Positions 1 through 9,052 of a stretch of DNA of 64,000 nucleotides are shown in pieces. This DNA is from Streptomyces sp. SKN60 (lineage in GTDB: Bacteria; Actinomycetota; Actinomycetes; Streptomycetales; Streptomycetaceae): positions 28,669 to 92,668 of the forward strand of contig NZ_JAHTMW010000029.1 of the NCBI RefSeq assembly GCF_026236535.1. The letters run 5' to 3'. Made by a program: the position numbers and the translations under genes. A model generated the notes under the pieces. It had not been told where the DNA came from, searched no databases, and saw only the letters and a program-made list of their open reading frames with translations. How positions within the stretch are numbered: position 1 is the stretch's first letter; every line of letters starts with the position of its first letter.

Positions 1-1346
1 ACGGAGACGACCTGGTTCTCGGTCGGCATCGGCTGGTACTGAGCCTGCTTGAGCAGCTCGACCATGCGCTGACCGCGCTCCAGCTGCGCCTTCGACGCGG
101 CGTCCAGGTCGGAACCGAAGGCGGCGAACGCCTCGAGCTCACGGAACTGGGCCAGGTCCACGCGGAGGCGGCCGGCGATCTGCTTCATGGCCGGGTGCTG
201 GGCGGAGCCACCGACTCGGGAGACCGAGATACCGACGTTCAGGGCCGGACGCTGGCCGGCGTTGAACAGGTCGGACTCCAGGAAGCACTGGCCGTCGGTG
301 ATGGAGATGACGTTGGTCGGGATGAACGCCGAGACGTCGTTGGCCTTGGTCTCGACGATCGGCAGACCGGTCATCGAACCGGCACCCAGCTCGTCCGAGA
401 GCTTGGCGCAGCGCTCGAGGAGACGCGAGTGCAGGTAGAAGACGTCACCCGGGTAGGCCTCACGGCCCGGCGGGCGGCGCAGCAGCAGCGACACGGCGCG
501 GTAGGCGTCGGCCTGCTTCGACAGGTCGTCGAAGACGATCAGGACGTGCTTGCCCTGGTACATCCAGTGCTGACCGATGGCGGAACCGGTGTACGGCGCC
601 AGGTACTTGAAGCCGGCCGGGTCGGACGCCGGGGCGGCGACGATCGTCGTGTACTCGAGCGCGCCGGCCTCTTCCAGGGCGCCGCGGACGGACGCGATGG
701 TCGAGCCCTTCTGGCCGACGGCGACGTAGATGCAGCGGACCTGCTTGTTCACGTCGCCCGAGCGCCAGTTATCGCGCTGGTTGATGATCGTGTCGACGCA
801 CAGCGCGGTCTTGCCGGTCTGACGGTCGCCGATGACCAGCTGACGCTGACCACGGCCGACCGGCGTCATGGCGTCGACGGCCTTGTAGCCGGTCTCCATC
901 GGCTCGTGCACCGACTTACGGGCCATAACGCCCGGGGCCTGCAGCTCGAGGGCGCGGCGGCCCTCGGTCGCGATCTCGCCGAGACCGTCGATCGGGTTGC
1001 CGAGCGGGTCGACGACGCGACCCAGGTATCCCTCACCGACACCGACGGAGAGGACCTCGCCGGTGCGCTGCACCGACTGTCCCTCCTCGATGCCGCTGAA
1101 CTCGCCGAGGACGATCGCACCGATCTCGCGCTCTTCGAGGTTCAGCGCGAGACCGAGGGTGCCGTCCTCGAACTTCAGCAGCTCGTTCGCCATGGCCGAG
1201 GGAAGACCCTCGACCTTGGCGATGCCGTCGCCGGCCAGGCTGACCGTGCCGACCTCCTCGCGCGAGGCCGCGTCCGGCTGGTACGACTGGACGAAGTTCT
1301 CCAGCGCGTCCCGGATCTCCTCCGGCCGGATCGTGAGCTCCGCCAT
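1..1346 (-). CDS. atpA: ATP synthase F1 subunit alpha (partial, C-terminus outside window)
   Basis: Non-catalytic nucleotide-binding alpha subunit of the membrane-bound F1Fo ATP synthase, working with beta in the F1 hexamer. The frame opens at an ATG at 1346 (MAELTIRPEEI) and runs 448 residues to the window edge; the family is about 530 residues, so roughly the last 80 are missing. The beta-barrel domain, the Walker A motif GDRQTGKTA and the alpha-subunit stretch PGREAYPGDVFYLHSRLLER are all visible. It is the last gene of the atp operon seen here, 140 nt after atpH; gamma, beta and epsilon should lie beyond position 1. Identity is certain. Confidence 0.98.
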   Translation of the reverse strand, partial: MAELTIRPEEIRDALENFVQSYQPDAASREEVGTVSLAGDGIAKVEGLPSAMANELLKFEDGTLGLALNLEEREIGAIVLGEFSGIEEGQSVQRTGEVLSVGVGEGYLGRVVDPLGNPIDGLGEIATEGRRALELQAPGVMARKSVHEPMETGYKAVDAMTPVGRGQRQLVIGDRQTGKTALCVDTIINQRDNWRSGDVNKQVRCIYVAVGQKGSTIASVRGALEEAGALEYTTIVAAPASDPAGFKYLAPYTGSAIGQHWMYQGKHVLIVFDDLSKQADAYRAVSLLLRRPPGREAYPGDVFYLHSRLLERCAKLSDELGAGSMTGLPIVETKANDVSAFIPTNVISITDGQCFLESDLFNAGQRPALNVGISVSRVGGSAQHPAMKQIAGRLRVDLAQFRELEAFAAFGSDLDAASKAQLERGQRMVELLKQAQYQPMPTENQVVS

Positions 1347-1392
1347 CTGGGTTCCCTGCTCTCCTTGTTGGGCCCGAAGTTTCTTAAGGGGT

Positions 1393-1410
1393 CTGGGGGC
1401 CGACCCCCAG
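1393..1410. other. Hairpin in the atpH-atpA gap
   Basis: A perfect 7-bp stem (ctggggg / cccccag) with a 4-nt loop lies inside the 140-nt gap between atpH and atpA. The gap is unusually long for this operon. The hairpin could be an mRNA processing or stability element; no U tract is present on the minus strand, so a full terminator is unlikely. Confidence 0.4.
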
Positions 1411-1486
1411 GAATCTTCTGCAATCTCTGCACGGCCCAACCGGGCCGCTTGTGTTGCCGTGTTGCTGTTCTGCTGTGTGGCTGCCG

Positions 1487-2302
1487 TCAGCCGGCCAGGC
1501 GGCGGGTCGCCTCGTCGAGACGCTCCGCGATGGTGCCGTCGATGACCTCGTCGCCGACCCGCACCGAGATCCCGCCGAGGACCGTGGGGTCCACGTCCAG
1601 GTTCAGGTGCATCGGGCGGCCGTACAGCTTGGCGAGGACGGCGCCGAGGCGCTGCTTCTGCTGGTCGGTCAGCGGCACCGCCGTGGTGACGACGGCGACC
1701 ATGCGGTCCCGGCGCGCCGCGGCGAGCTTGGACAGGGACTCGAGTCCCGCTTCCAGGCTACGTCCCCGGGGCTGGGTCACCAGACGCACGACCAGGCGCT
1801 CGGTGACGGCGTCGGCCTTGCCGCCGAGCAGGCTGCGGAGCAGCTCGCCCTTGGCGGAGGCCGTGGCCTTCTTGTCCGTCAGCGCCGAGCGGAGCTCGTT
1901 GCTGGAGGAGACGATCCGGCCGAATCGGAACAGCTCGTCCTCGACGTCGTCGAGGCCGCCCGCCTTCTGGGCGGCGGTGAGGTCGGCGGTGTTCGCCAGC
2001 TCCTCGAGACCGTCGACCAGGTCGCGCGACTGCGACCAGCGGGAGCGGACCATTCCGGAGACCAGGTCGACGGCGGGGCCGTCCACCTGACCCGACAGAA
2101 GGCGCTGTGCGAGTTCGGCCTTGGCCTCGCCCGCCTGCGCCGGGTCGGTCAGGACCCGACGCAGCGACACCTCGCGGTCGAGCAGCGCGGTGACCGCCGC
2201 CAGCTCGCCCGCGAGCTTGCCGGCGTCGACCGACGTGTTGTCGGTCAGCGCGTCGAGGGCCTCGCGCGCGGTGCTCAGTGCTTCGCGGCTCGCTCCGTTC
2301 AT
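1487..2302 (-). CDS. atpH: ATP synthase F1 subunit delta
   Basis: Delta subunit of the F1Fo ATP synthase, the peripheral-stalk piece that joins the b subunits to the top of F1. The 271-residue product is longer than the roughly 180 residues of E. coli delta but matches the actinobacterial form, which carries an extra N-terminal helical part. The C-terminal delta fold is recognisable, including VTTAVPLTDQQKQRLGAVL and LNLDVDPTVLGGISVRVGD. Its ATG overlaps the atpF stop by 4 nt, which indicates translational coupling. Confidence 0.96.
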   Translation of the reverse strand: MNGASREALSTAREALDALTDNTSVDAGKLAGELAAVTALLDREVSLRRVLTDPAQAGEAKAELAQRLLSGQVDGPAVDLVSGMVRSRWSQSRDLVDGLEELANTADLTAAQKAGGLDDVEDELFRFGRIVSSSNELRSALTDKKATASAKGELLRSLLGGKADAVTERLVVRLVTQPRGRSLEAGLESLSKLAAARRDRMVAVVTTAVPLTDQQKQRLGAVLAKLYGRPMHLNLDVDPTVLGGISVRVGDEVIDGTIAERLDEATRRLAG

Positions 2303-2844
2303 CGGACGGCCTCGGCCTTCTCCTCGAGCTCGTCGAGGAACCGGTCGATGGTGCGGCTCTGGCGGGCGTGGTCCTCGAGGGACTCGCCGACCAGCTTCGC
2401 GGCCAGATCCGTGGCGAGCTTGCCGACATCCTGACGCAGCGCGGCGGACGCGGCCTTGCGGTCGGCCTCGATCTGCGTGTGGCCGGCCGCGATGATCTCC
2501 TCGCGCTGGCGCTGGCCTTCCGCCTTCATCTCCTGGATGATCGCGGTGCCCTGCTCCGTCGCCTCCTGGCGGAGACGCGCGGCTTCGTGGCGGGCCTCGG
2601 CGAGCTGAGCCTTGTACTGCTCCAGCACACTCTGAGCCTCGATCTGGGCCGACTCGGCCTTCTCGATGCCACCCTCGATGGCCTCGCGGCGCTCTTCCAG
2701 AACCTTGTTGATGTTCGGGAGGAGCTTCTTGGCGAGGAAGCCGAAGACGATGACGAAGGCGATCAGGCCGATGACGAGCTCGTCGAGATGCGGGATGAGC
2801 GGAGGCTGCTCCTCCGCCGCTTCCGCAAGAAGCAGAGCGTTCAC
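2299..2844 (-). CDS. atpF: ATP synthase Fo subunit b
   Basis: Membrane-anchored peripheral stalk subunit b. The 181-residue product has one N-terminal transmembrane helix at about residues 23-41 (LVIGLIAFVIVFGFLAKKL) followed by a long charged helix rich in Glu, Lys, Arg and Ala that forms the dimeric stalk. The length is typical for actinobacteria. It lies between atpE (41 nt upstream) and atpH (4-nt overlap), in the standard c-b-delta order. Confidence 0.97.
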   Translation of the reverse strand: MNALLLAEAAEEQPPLIPHLDELVIGLIAFVIVFGFLAKKLLPNINKVLEERREAIEGGIEKAESAQIEAQSVLEQYKAQLAEARHEAARLRQEATEQGTAIIQEMKAEGQRQREEIIAAGHTQIEADRKAASAALRQDVGKLATDLAAKLVGESLEDHARQSRTIDRFLDELEEKAEAVR

Positions 2845-2885
2845 ATCAGTGCCTTCCGTAAAAAGAATCGGGCTGTCGGTCCGGC

Positions 2886-3119
2886 TTACTTGTAGACGAA
2901 GCCCATGACGATGCCGATGAGGGCGAGCGCCTCACAGAAGGCGAAACCCATGATCTGGTTGGTACGGATCAGGCCGGCAGCCTCGGGCTGGCGGGCGAGG
3001 GCCTGGGTGCCGTTACCGAAGATGATGCCGACGCCGACGCCGGGGCCGATGGCCGCGAGGCCGTAGCCGATGGAGGCGACGTTTCCGTTGACGGCGGCGA
3101 GAGTCTCGAGAGCGGACAT
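2886..3119 (-). CDS. atpE: ATP synthase Fo subunit c
   Basis: Proteolipid c subunit, which forms the proton-driven rotor ring. The 77-residue hairpin has two transmembrane helices joined by the polar loop ALARQPEAAG. The proton-carrying carboxylate is Glu63 in FAFCEALALIG. A longer frame exists upstream, but I chose the ATG at 3119 because a purine-rich GAAGGAAG site precedes it and the length matches the family. Upstream in the operon is atpB, with a 91-nt gap. Confidence 0.97.
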   Translation of the reverse strand: MSALETLAAVNGNVASIGYGLAAIGPGVGVGIIFGNGTQALARQPEAAGLIRTNQIMGFAFCEALALIGIVMGFVYK

Positions 3120-3210
3120 GCCGGTTCTTCCTTCTCTTTCAAGGACCCGGTGGGGGTTGGCCACCGGACGACTGTTGGTAAGGGGGTGGTGAAGCTGCTG
3201 CCGGGCCGGC

Positions 3211-4020
3211 TCAGTGGTGCTCGGCGAGCGCGCCCTGGACGTAGCTGCAGGCCAGGAGGACGAAGACGTACGCCTGGACGGCCTGGATGAAGAGCTCGAA
3301 GGCGGTCATCACGATGACCATCACGAAGGAGGCGCCGGCGTAGACGAAGCCGAGGCCGTTCATGAGGTACCAGGTGGCCAGCGAGAACATCACGATGAGC
3401 AGGTGACCGGCGAACATGTTCGCGAACAGTCGGACCGCGTGCGTGAAGGGCCGGATGATCAGGTTCGAGAAGAACTCGAGCAGCATGATCAGGGGGAGGA
3501 TCGCGCCCAGCGACTTGTCGTAGCCGAGGATGTTCTTCCAGCCGCCGACGAAGCCGTGCTTCTTGAAGGTCAGCGAGACCCAGATCACGTAGACGATCAG
3601 CGCGAGGGCCGCCGGGAAGGCGATCAGCGAGGTGACCGGGAACTGTGCCAGCGGGATGATGGACCAGAGGTTCATGATCCATACAAAGAAGAACAGCGAG
3701 ACCATGAACGGCACGTACTTCTGGCCGTCCTTCTTGCCGATGATCTCGTAGACGATGCCGCGGCGGACGAAGTCGTAACCGGCCTCGCCGACCATCTGCA
3801 TCTTGCCGGGGATCAGCTTCGGCTTGTTGAACGCGGCCCAGAAGAAGCCGACGACCACGATCGAACCCAGGATGGCGAGCAGCATCGGCTTGGTGAAGTC
3901 GAAGCTGCCCACGGTGAAGATGGGCTCGTACATGAACGTGTGCAGCCCCGGCGCCGGGAAGCCACATCCGGTGAAGATGTGGCAATCCGGGTCGAAGGCA
4001 AGCGTCTGGTCAGCACTCAC
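3211..4020 (-). CDS. atpB: ATP synthase Fo subunit a
   Basis: Subunit a of the ATP synthase, the stator half-channel for protons. The 269-residue polytopic membrane protein shows the conserved helix with the essential arginine (LIIRPFTHAVRLFANMFAGH) and a final hydrophobic helix (ELFIQAVQAYVFVLLAC). The start is assigned to GTG at 4020 (VSADQTLAF), which follows a strong GAAGGAG site at 7-nt spacing; an in-frame ATG 36 nt upstream lacks such a site. It lies between atpI and atpE. Confidence 0.96.
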   Translation of the reverse strand: MSADQTLAFDPDCHIFTGCGFPAPGLHTFMYEPIFTVGSFDFTKPMLLAILGSIVVVGFFWAAFNKPKLIPGKMQMVGEAGYDFVRRGIVYEIIGKKDGQKYVPFMVSLFFFVWIMNLWSIIPLAQFPVTSLIAFPAALALIVYVIWVSLTFKKHGFVGGWKNILGYDKSLGAILPLIMLLEFFSNLIIRPFTHAVRLFANMFAGHLLIVMFSLATWYLMNGLGFVYAGASFVMVIVMTAFELFIQAVQAYVFVLLACSYVQGALAEHH

Positions 4021-4245
4021 CGCGGGCTCCTTCAGCGTGGCGCATAGGTACGGCAACCTCGTTGTGTCGGCGCGGCACGCAGCCGCGGGTCGGCACTGGA
4101 CTGGTCTTACGGATAAGGGGGCGGCGGTTCGGCATCGAGCCTCGCGCTGGGACAGGCGCCGCTTCGGATGCCCGCGCCCGCAGTGCCGCAGTTGGCACCG
4201 GACGATAGCAGGAAGCCGAACGGCTCTTTATCCCGGCCCTACCCT

Positions 4246-4659
4246 TCACGACTTCGGTCCCGTTTTGTCGGGCTCGACGTACATGATCTTGGCCTTCATA
4301 TAGGCCCGGGCCTGGGCGGCGACCCACACGATGGTCGTGGCGAGCAGCGTGAAGGCGAAGGCCTTGAAGTCGAACGCCGAGGTGTCCTTCAACAAGGCCA
4401 GGAAGATGAAGAGGACCAGCAGCTGGGCCGTGTAGAGCATCAGTCCCATGGCCTGGAACAGCTGCGGAAGCTTCTTCGCCGTCCGCTGCAGAACCACCAG
4501 CCCGATACCCATGAAGAGGAGGACCACGGCGGTGCCGACGACGGCGCCGAGCGCACCCTTGCCACCGGCGACCACACCGCTGACAACCGTGGCGATGACG
4601 CCTACGGCGGCGGTGGGCACTGCGGTGAGCAGCAGGGTGCGTGCGTCGTTGGACGGCAT
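4246..4659 (-). CDS. atpI: ATP synthase operon protein AtpI-like
   Basis: Small hydrophobic protein opening the atp operon. The 137 residues hold four hydrophobic segments (for example LLLTAVPTAAVGVIATVVSG and LFMGIGLVVLQ), consistent with AtpI/UncI, which in other bacteria assists c-ring assembly or cation supply. The ATG at 4659 is preceded by GGAG; a longer in-frame reading has no plausible ribosome site. Assignment rests on topology, size and position, because AtpI is poorly conserved. Confidence 0.85.
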   Translation of the reverse strand: MPSNDARTLLLTAVPTAAVGVIATVVSGVVAGGKGALGAVVGTAVVLLFMGIGLVVLQRTAKKLPQLFQAMGLMLYTAQLLVLFIFLALLKDTSAFDFKAFAFTLLATTIVWVAAQARAYMKAKIMYVEPDKTGPKS

Positions 4660-4942
4660 GGCGGTGTCTCCGCTTGCTGGTGGGGGCGATGGTGTCGTCA
4701 GGGACGAGCGTAGGCCCGGTCCGAGGTGTGTCTCGGGGCCAACAGACCGTCGCACTACGGTCTTTCGGCACTGTCGCCGGGTCTCGTGAACCGTATCACA
4801 AACTATTTGAATAGGTCTTTACCCGTGGGTGTGCCAACTCTCACACGTGAGAGTGACCCTGCGCGTGTGTGCACGGCAGCGGGGAGATATGTCTGGTAAT
4901 GGCCTCGAATGCGACTCTCGTCAACCGCGGTTCACCCACGCG
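4660..4942. other. atp operon upstream region with inverted repeat
   Basis: This 283-nt gap between the upstream glycosyltransferase gene and atpI must hold the atp promoter, since the whole operon reads away from it. At 4837-4854 lies a perfect inverted repeat of 8-bp arms around 2 nt (actctcac-ac-gtgagagt), an operator-like site. A short AT-rich patch (4795-4825) lies between this repeat and atpI, as expected for a promoter. I could not assign -35/-10 boxes with confidence. Confidence 0.45.
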
Positions 4943-6244
4943 TCAACCGCGCGCTCCGGCCTTACTCCGGTCGGAGAAGCGCGAACGGTGACCGATGGCG
5001 GTCGCTCCGTTGACTCCGGCCGGCACGGGCTCGCGCTCCTCCAGGACGGCGGCCGGCTCCGGTTCCACGACGACGCGGCGGCGCCGGTAGCGCGGCGGCA
5101 CGACGGCCTCCGCCCAGCGCGGGGCGCGCGGCGTGAAGCGGGGCAGCAGGAGCAGCACCAGGCCGACCGCGCTCAGGAAGACCACGGCGAGGACGATCCA
5201 CATCGAGGTCGAGTGCACCGAGTAGGCCAGCGTGCCGAAGGCGATGAGCGCCGACCAGAAGTACATGATCAGCACCGCGCGGCTGTGCGAGTGCCCGATC
5301 TCCAGGAGCCGGTGGTGCAGGTGCCCGCGGTCCGCCGCGAACGGCGACTGGCCCTTCCACGTACGGCGCACGATCGCCAGGACCAGGTCGGCCATCGGGA
5401 TCGCGATGATGGTCAGCGGCAGCACCAGCGGGATGAAGACCGGCAGCGCCGCGTGCGTGGCCGCCTTCGTCGACCCCTCGAAGATCCGCAGCGCGTCGGG
5501 GTCGACCTGGCCGGTGATGGAGATGGCCGAGGCGGCCAGGATCAGGCCGATCAGCATCGAGCCGGAGTCACCCATGAAGATCCGCGCCGGGTGCATGTTG
5601 TGCGGCAGGAAGCCCAGGCACATGCCCATCAGGATCGCGGCGAAGAGCGTCGCGGGGGCGGCCGCCTCGATGCCGTAGCTGAACCAGATCCGGTACGCGT
5701 AGAGGAAGAAGGCGGCGGCGGCGATGCACACCATGCCGGCGGCGAGGCCGTCGAGGCCGTCGACGAAGTTCACGGCGTTGATGGTGAGGACGACCAGGGC
5801 GACGGTCAGGAGGGTGCCCTGCCACTGGGTGAGCGCGACCGTGCCGACGCCCGGGATGGGCAGCCACAGGATCGTCAGACCCTGCATGACCATCACGCCC
5901 GCGGAGATCATCTGCGCGCCGAGCTTGATCAGCGCGTCCAGCTCGAACTTGTCGTCGAGGACGCCGATCAGCCAGATCAGGGCGGCGCCGGAGAGCAGCG
6001 CGCGGGGCTCGTTGGACAGTTCGAAGACGCTGTTGAGGTTCTGCAGGTGGTCGGCGACGAGCAGGCCGGCGCACAGCCCGAAGAACATGGCGATGCCACC
6101 GAGCCGCGGAGTCGGTTCTCGGTGCACGTCGCGGGCGCGGATCTCCGGCATCGCGCCGGTCGCGATGGCGAACTTCCGCACCGGACCGGTCAGCAGATAG
6201 GTCACCGCGGCCGTGACACAGAGCGTCAGCAGGTAATCACGCAC
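4943..6244 (-). CDS. MraY/WecA-family undecaprenyl-phosphate sugar-1-phosphate transferase
   Basis: Polytopic membrane enzyme of the polyprenyl-phosphate N-acetylhexosamine-1-phosphate transferase family. It would load a sugar phosphate onto undecaprenyl phosphate to start a wall glycopolymer such as teichoic or arabinogalactan-like polymer. The family signatures are visible: PTPRLGGIAMFFG near the N-terminus, NAVNFVDGLDGLAAG, FMGDSGSMLIGL and the cytoplasmic loop FAADRGHLHHRLLE. About ten hydrophobic helices precede a Pro/Glu/Arg-rich cytoplasmic tail. GTG at 6244 (VRDYLLTL) is chosen; an ATG at 6283 is also possible. It lies between glyA and the atp operon. Confidence 0.88.
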   Translation of the reverse strand: MRDYLLTLCVTAAVTYLLTGPVRKFAIATGAMPEIRARDVHREPTPRLGGIAMFFGLCAGLLVADHLQNLNSVFELSNEPRALLSGAALIWLIGVLDDKFELDALIKLGAQMISAGVMVMQGLTILWLPIPGVGTVALTQWQGTLLTVALVVLTINAVNFVDGLDGLAAGMVCIAAAAFFLYAYRIWFSYGIEAAAPATLFAAILMGMCLGFLPHNMHPARIFMGDSGSMLIGLILAASAISITGQVDPDALRIFEGSTKAATHAALPVFIPLVLPLTIIAIPMADLVLAIVRRTWKGQSPFAADRGHLHHRLLEIGHSHSRAVLIMYFWSALIAFGTLAYSVHSTSMWIVLAVVFLSAVGLVLLLLPRFTPRAPRWAEAVVPPRYRRRRVVVEPEPAAVLEEREPVPAGVNGATAIGHRSRFSDRSKAGARG

Positions 6245-6351
6245 GGGCTGCCCCACAGGAATCGCTGGCCATCTCAGCCCCACACCCTAGCCGGGCCGTC
6301 CCCATGGTTGAGGACATACGGGTGGCGCGAACGGTTGCGGTGGGACCCGCG

Positions 6352-7605
6352 CTACCGGCCATACGGGGGAAAACGCCCTGCTAGTGCGCGTACTTCCGCG
6401 CGTACCCGGGCCGTCTCCTCCGCGTCGTCCCGCAACGCGGCGGTGAACAATCCCGCAATTCTCGCCATCTCGGGGGCACCCATGCCCTGGGTGGTGACGG
6501 CCGCGGTGCCGAGCCGGATGCCGCGGCCGTCCCCGTACGGCAGCGCGCAGGTGTCGAGCACGATGCCGGCGGCGCCGAGCCGGGCGCGCGCGGTGCGCCC
6601 GTCGACGCCGAGCGGGGCGGGGTCGGCGGTGATGAGGTGGGTGTCGGTGCCGCCGGTGGTCAGCGCGAAGCCCTCGGCGGCGAGGGCGGCCGCGAGCACC
6701 CGGGCGTGCTCGACCACCTGATGGGCGTACGTGGTGAAGGCCGGGGTGGACGCCTCGCCGAAGGCCACCGCCTTGGCCGCGATCGTGTGCATCTGCGCAC
6801 CGCCCTGGGAGAACGGGAACACCGCCCGGTCCACCCGCTCGGCCAGCTCGGCCCCGCACAGCAGCAGCCCGCCGCGCGGCCCGCGCAGCACCTTGTGGGT
6901 GGTGCCGCAGACGATGTCGGCGTACGGCACGGGGCTCGGCGCCGCGCCGCCGGCGATCAGGCCGAGGGGGTGGGCGGCATCGGCGATGAGGTACGCGCCG
7001 ACCTCGTCGGCGATGGCGCGGAAGAGGGGGTAGTCGAGGTGCCGGGGGTAGGAGATCGAGCCGCAGACGATCGCCTTGGGGCGGTGGTGCCGGGCGAGGG
7101 CGGCGACCTGCTCGTAGTCGACGAGCCCGGTCTCGGCGTCGACGCCGTACGGGACGAAGTCGAACCAGCGGCCGGAGAAGTTGGCGGGCGAGCCGTGGGT
7201 GAGGTGCCCGCCGTACGCGAGGCCCATCGCGAGCACGGTGTCGCCGGGGCGCAGGAGCGCGGCGTAGGCGGCGAGCACGGCGGAGGAGCCGGAGTGCGGC
7301 TGTACGTTGGCGTGCTCGGCCCCGAAGAGCGACCGGGCGCGGTCGATCGCGATCCGCTCGACGGCGTCGACATACTCACAGCCGCCGTGGTGCCGGGCGC
7401 CCGGGTAGCCCTCGGCGTACTTGTTGGCGAGCTGCGACCCCAGCGCGGCGAGCACCGCGCCCGAGGTGAAGTTCTCGGCGGCGATCAGCTGCAGGCTGTC
7501 CCCCTGCCGCCGCACCTCCCCGAACAGCACGTCGGCGACCTCGGGATCCTGACGGCGCAGCACGTCGAGCCCGTGCTCGGCTTCGATGGGAGCGGTGACC
7601 GGCAT
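6352..7605 (-). CDS. glyA: Serine hydroxymethyltransferase
   Basis: PLP enzyme interconverting serine plus tetrahydrofolate with glycine plus 5,10-methylene-tetrahydrofolate. The 417 residues match family length. LQLIAAENFTS at the N-terminus, the substrate-pocket stretch NKYAEGYPGARHHGG and the PLP-lysine motif GTTHKVLRGPRGG are clear. The last differs from the usual TTTTHKTLRGPRGG, suggesting the second, more divergent GlyA type seen in streptomycetes. It lies downstream of the phosphatase gene with a 109-nt gap. Confidence 0.94.
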   Translation of the reverse strand: MPVTAPIEAEHGLDVLRRQDPEVADVLFGEVRRQGDSLQLIAAENFTSGAVLAALGSQLANKYAEGYPGARHHGGCEYVDAVERIAIDRARSLFGAEHANVQPHSGSSAVLAAYAALLRPGDTVLAMGLAYGGHLTHGSPANFSGRWFDFVPYGVDAETGLVDYEQVAALARHHRPKAIVCGSISYPRHLDYPLFRAIADEVGAYLIADAAHPLGLIAGGAAPSPVPYADIVCGTTHKVLRGPRGGLLLCGAELAERVDRAVFPFSQGGAQMHTIAAKAVAFGEASTPAFTTYAHQVVEHARVLAAALAAEGFALTTGGTDTHLITADPAPLGVDGRTARARLGAAGIVLDTCALPYGDGRGIRLGTAAVTTQGMGAPEMARIAGLFTAALRDDAEETARVRAEVRALAGRFPPYGR

Positions 7606-7714
7606 GACGCACTCCGTGCGTGAGGGGGGACCTGAAACCCCACTCTAGGCACCAACCCCCACCCCCGCCCCCGGAACTGCTCCATGGGCCTCCAGAGCCC
7701 CACGAGGGGCCCTT

Positions 7715-8368
7715 CTAGCGCCGCGCCCGCACCCCGGTCAGCGCCGTCACCACCGGGTCCAGCGCCTGCTGAATCTCGTCGCCGATCGAGCGGAAGAACG
7801 TGATCGGCGCCCCGTACGGGTCGTTCACCTCGTCCGCCTCCAGCGACGGGGCCAGGAGCCACCCGCGTAGAGCCGCGGCAGCGCGGACCAGGGCACGCGC
7901 GCGGTCGACCGTGCCGTGGCCGTCGCGGGGGTCCGGGAGGGTGGCCGGGTCTATGGCGCGGACGAGGCGGGTGAACTCCTTCAGGGTGAAGGTGCGCAGG
8001 CCCGCCGAGTGGCCCATCGAGATGACCTGCGCGCGGTGGTCGCGGGTCGCGGTGAGGACCAGGTCGGCGCGGATGACGTGCTCGTCGAGGAGCTCGCGGC
8101 CCATGAAGCCGCTGAAGTCCGCGCCGAAGTCCGCGAGGACCTGCTCCGCGTTGGACTCCATCGGGGCGCCCTCGTGGCCCCAGGTGCCCGCGCTCTCCAC
8201 GATCAGGCCGCCGCCCATGGGGTCGCCGAGCCGGTCGATCAGGGCATGGCGGGTCAGCCGCTCGGTGATCGGCGAGCGGCAGACGTTGCCGGTGCTGACG
8301 TGGAGGATGCGGAAGGTCTTGCCGTCGTGCTCGTGCCCCGCTATGCCACGCCCCTCAGGGGCGGTCAA
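7715..8368 (-). CDS. Low-molecular-weight protein-tyrosine-phosphatase-like protein
   Basis: Cytoplasmic low-Mr phosphotyrosine phosphatase or arsenate-reductase-like phosphatase. The P-loop lies near the N-terminus as VSTGNVCRSPITER (CX5R with nucleophilic Cys), and the acid loop is probably the DEVNDPYG stretch near the C-terminus (Asp-Pro). At 217 residues it is longer than the usual 150. The start is TTG at 8368, which overlaps the tsaC stop (TTGA) and follows a GAGGTGG ribosome site inside the tsaC end. A much longer open frame upstream only shadows tsaC. The overlap indicates coupling to tsaC. Confidence 0.88.
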   Translation of the reverse strand: MTAPEGRGIAGHEHDGKTFRILHVSTGNVCRSPITERLTRHALIDRLGDPMGGGLIVESAGTWGHEGAPMESNAEQVLADFGADFSGFMGRELLDEHVIRADLVLTATRDHRAQVISMGHSAGLRTFTLKEFTRLVRAIDPATLPDPRDGHGTVDRARALVRAAAALRGWLLAPSLEADEVNDPYGAPITFFRSIGDEIQQALDPVVTALTGVRARR

Positions 8369-9012
8369 TTCGCCACCTCGAGGTCGGGTACCACCTTCCG
8401 GAGCTCCTCCGCCGTGAGCGCGCCCTCGCGCAGCAGCACCGGCACCTTGCCCGTCACGTCCACGATGGACGACGGCACGTTGCCGGGGGTCGGGCCGCCG
8501 TCGAGGTACACGGAGACGGAGTCGCCGAGCATGCCCTGCGCCGCGTCGCAGTCCTCCGGCGCCGGGTGCCCGGTGAGGTTCGCCGAGGAGACCGCCATCG
8601 GGCCGACCTCCGTGAGCAGCTCGATCGCGACCGGGTGCAGCGGCATCCGGATCGCGACGGTGCCCCGGGTGTCGCCGAGGTCCCACTGCAGCGACGGCTG
8701 GTGCTTGGCGACCAGCGTCAGCGCGCCCGGCCAGAACGCGTCGACGAGCTCCCACGCCATCTCGGAGAAGTCCGTGACCAGGCCGTGCAGGGTGTTCGGG
8801 GAGCCGATGAGCACGGGCGTGGGCATGTTGCGGCCCCGCCCCTTCGCGGCGAGGAGGTCCGCGACGGCCTCCGAGCCGAAGGCGTCCGCGCCGATCCCGT
8901 ACACCGTGTCCGTGGGAAGGACGACCAGCTCGCCGCGGCGTACGGCGGACGCGGCCTCACGCAGACCCGTCGCCCGGTCCGTCGCCTCGTTGCAGTCGTA
9001 TCGCCGAGCCAT
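8365..9012 (-). CDS. tsaC: L-threonylcarbamoyladenylate synthase (Sua5/YciO/YrdC)
   Basis: Makes threonylcarbamoyl-AMP from threonine, bicarbonate and ATP, the first step of t6A37 modification of ANN-decoding tRNAs. The 215-residue YrdC-fold domain shows LVVLPTDTVYGIGADA, the basic KGRGRNMPTPVLIG segment and SSANLTGHPAPEDC. It lacks the C-terminal Sua5 domain of archaeal and yeast Sua5, so TsaC is the better name. It lies downstream of prmC, as in other actinobacteria, and is coupled to the phosphatase gene. Confidence 0.94.
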   Translation of the reverse strand: MARRYDCNEATDRATGLREAASAVRRGELVVLPTDTVYGIGADAFGSEAVADLLAAKGRGRNMPTPVLIGSPNTLHGLVTDFSEMAWELVDAFWPGALTLVAKHQPSLQWDLGDTRGTVAIRMPLHPVAIELLTEVGPMAVSSANLTGHPAPEDCDAAQGMLGDSVSVYLDGGPTPGNVPSSIVDVTGKVPVLLREGALTAEELRKVVPDLEVAN

Positions 9013-9052
9013 CAGTCCCGGTCCTCCTCGTACACGTCGTGCGTCTGCCTGG

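Noticed and set aside
195..2090. Long plus-strand frame (631 codons) over atpA-atpH
   Set aside because: Shadow of the minus-strand atp genes in GC-rich DNA; no family likeness and no ribosome site.
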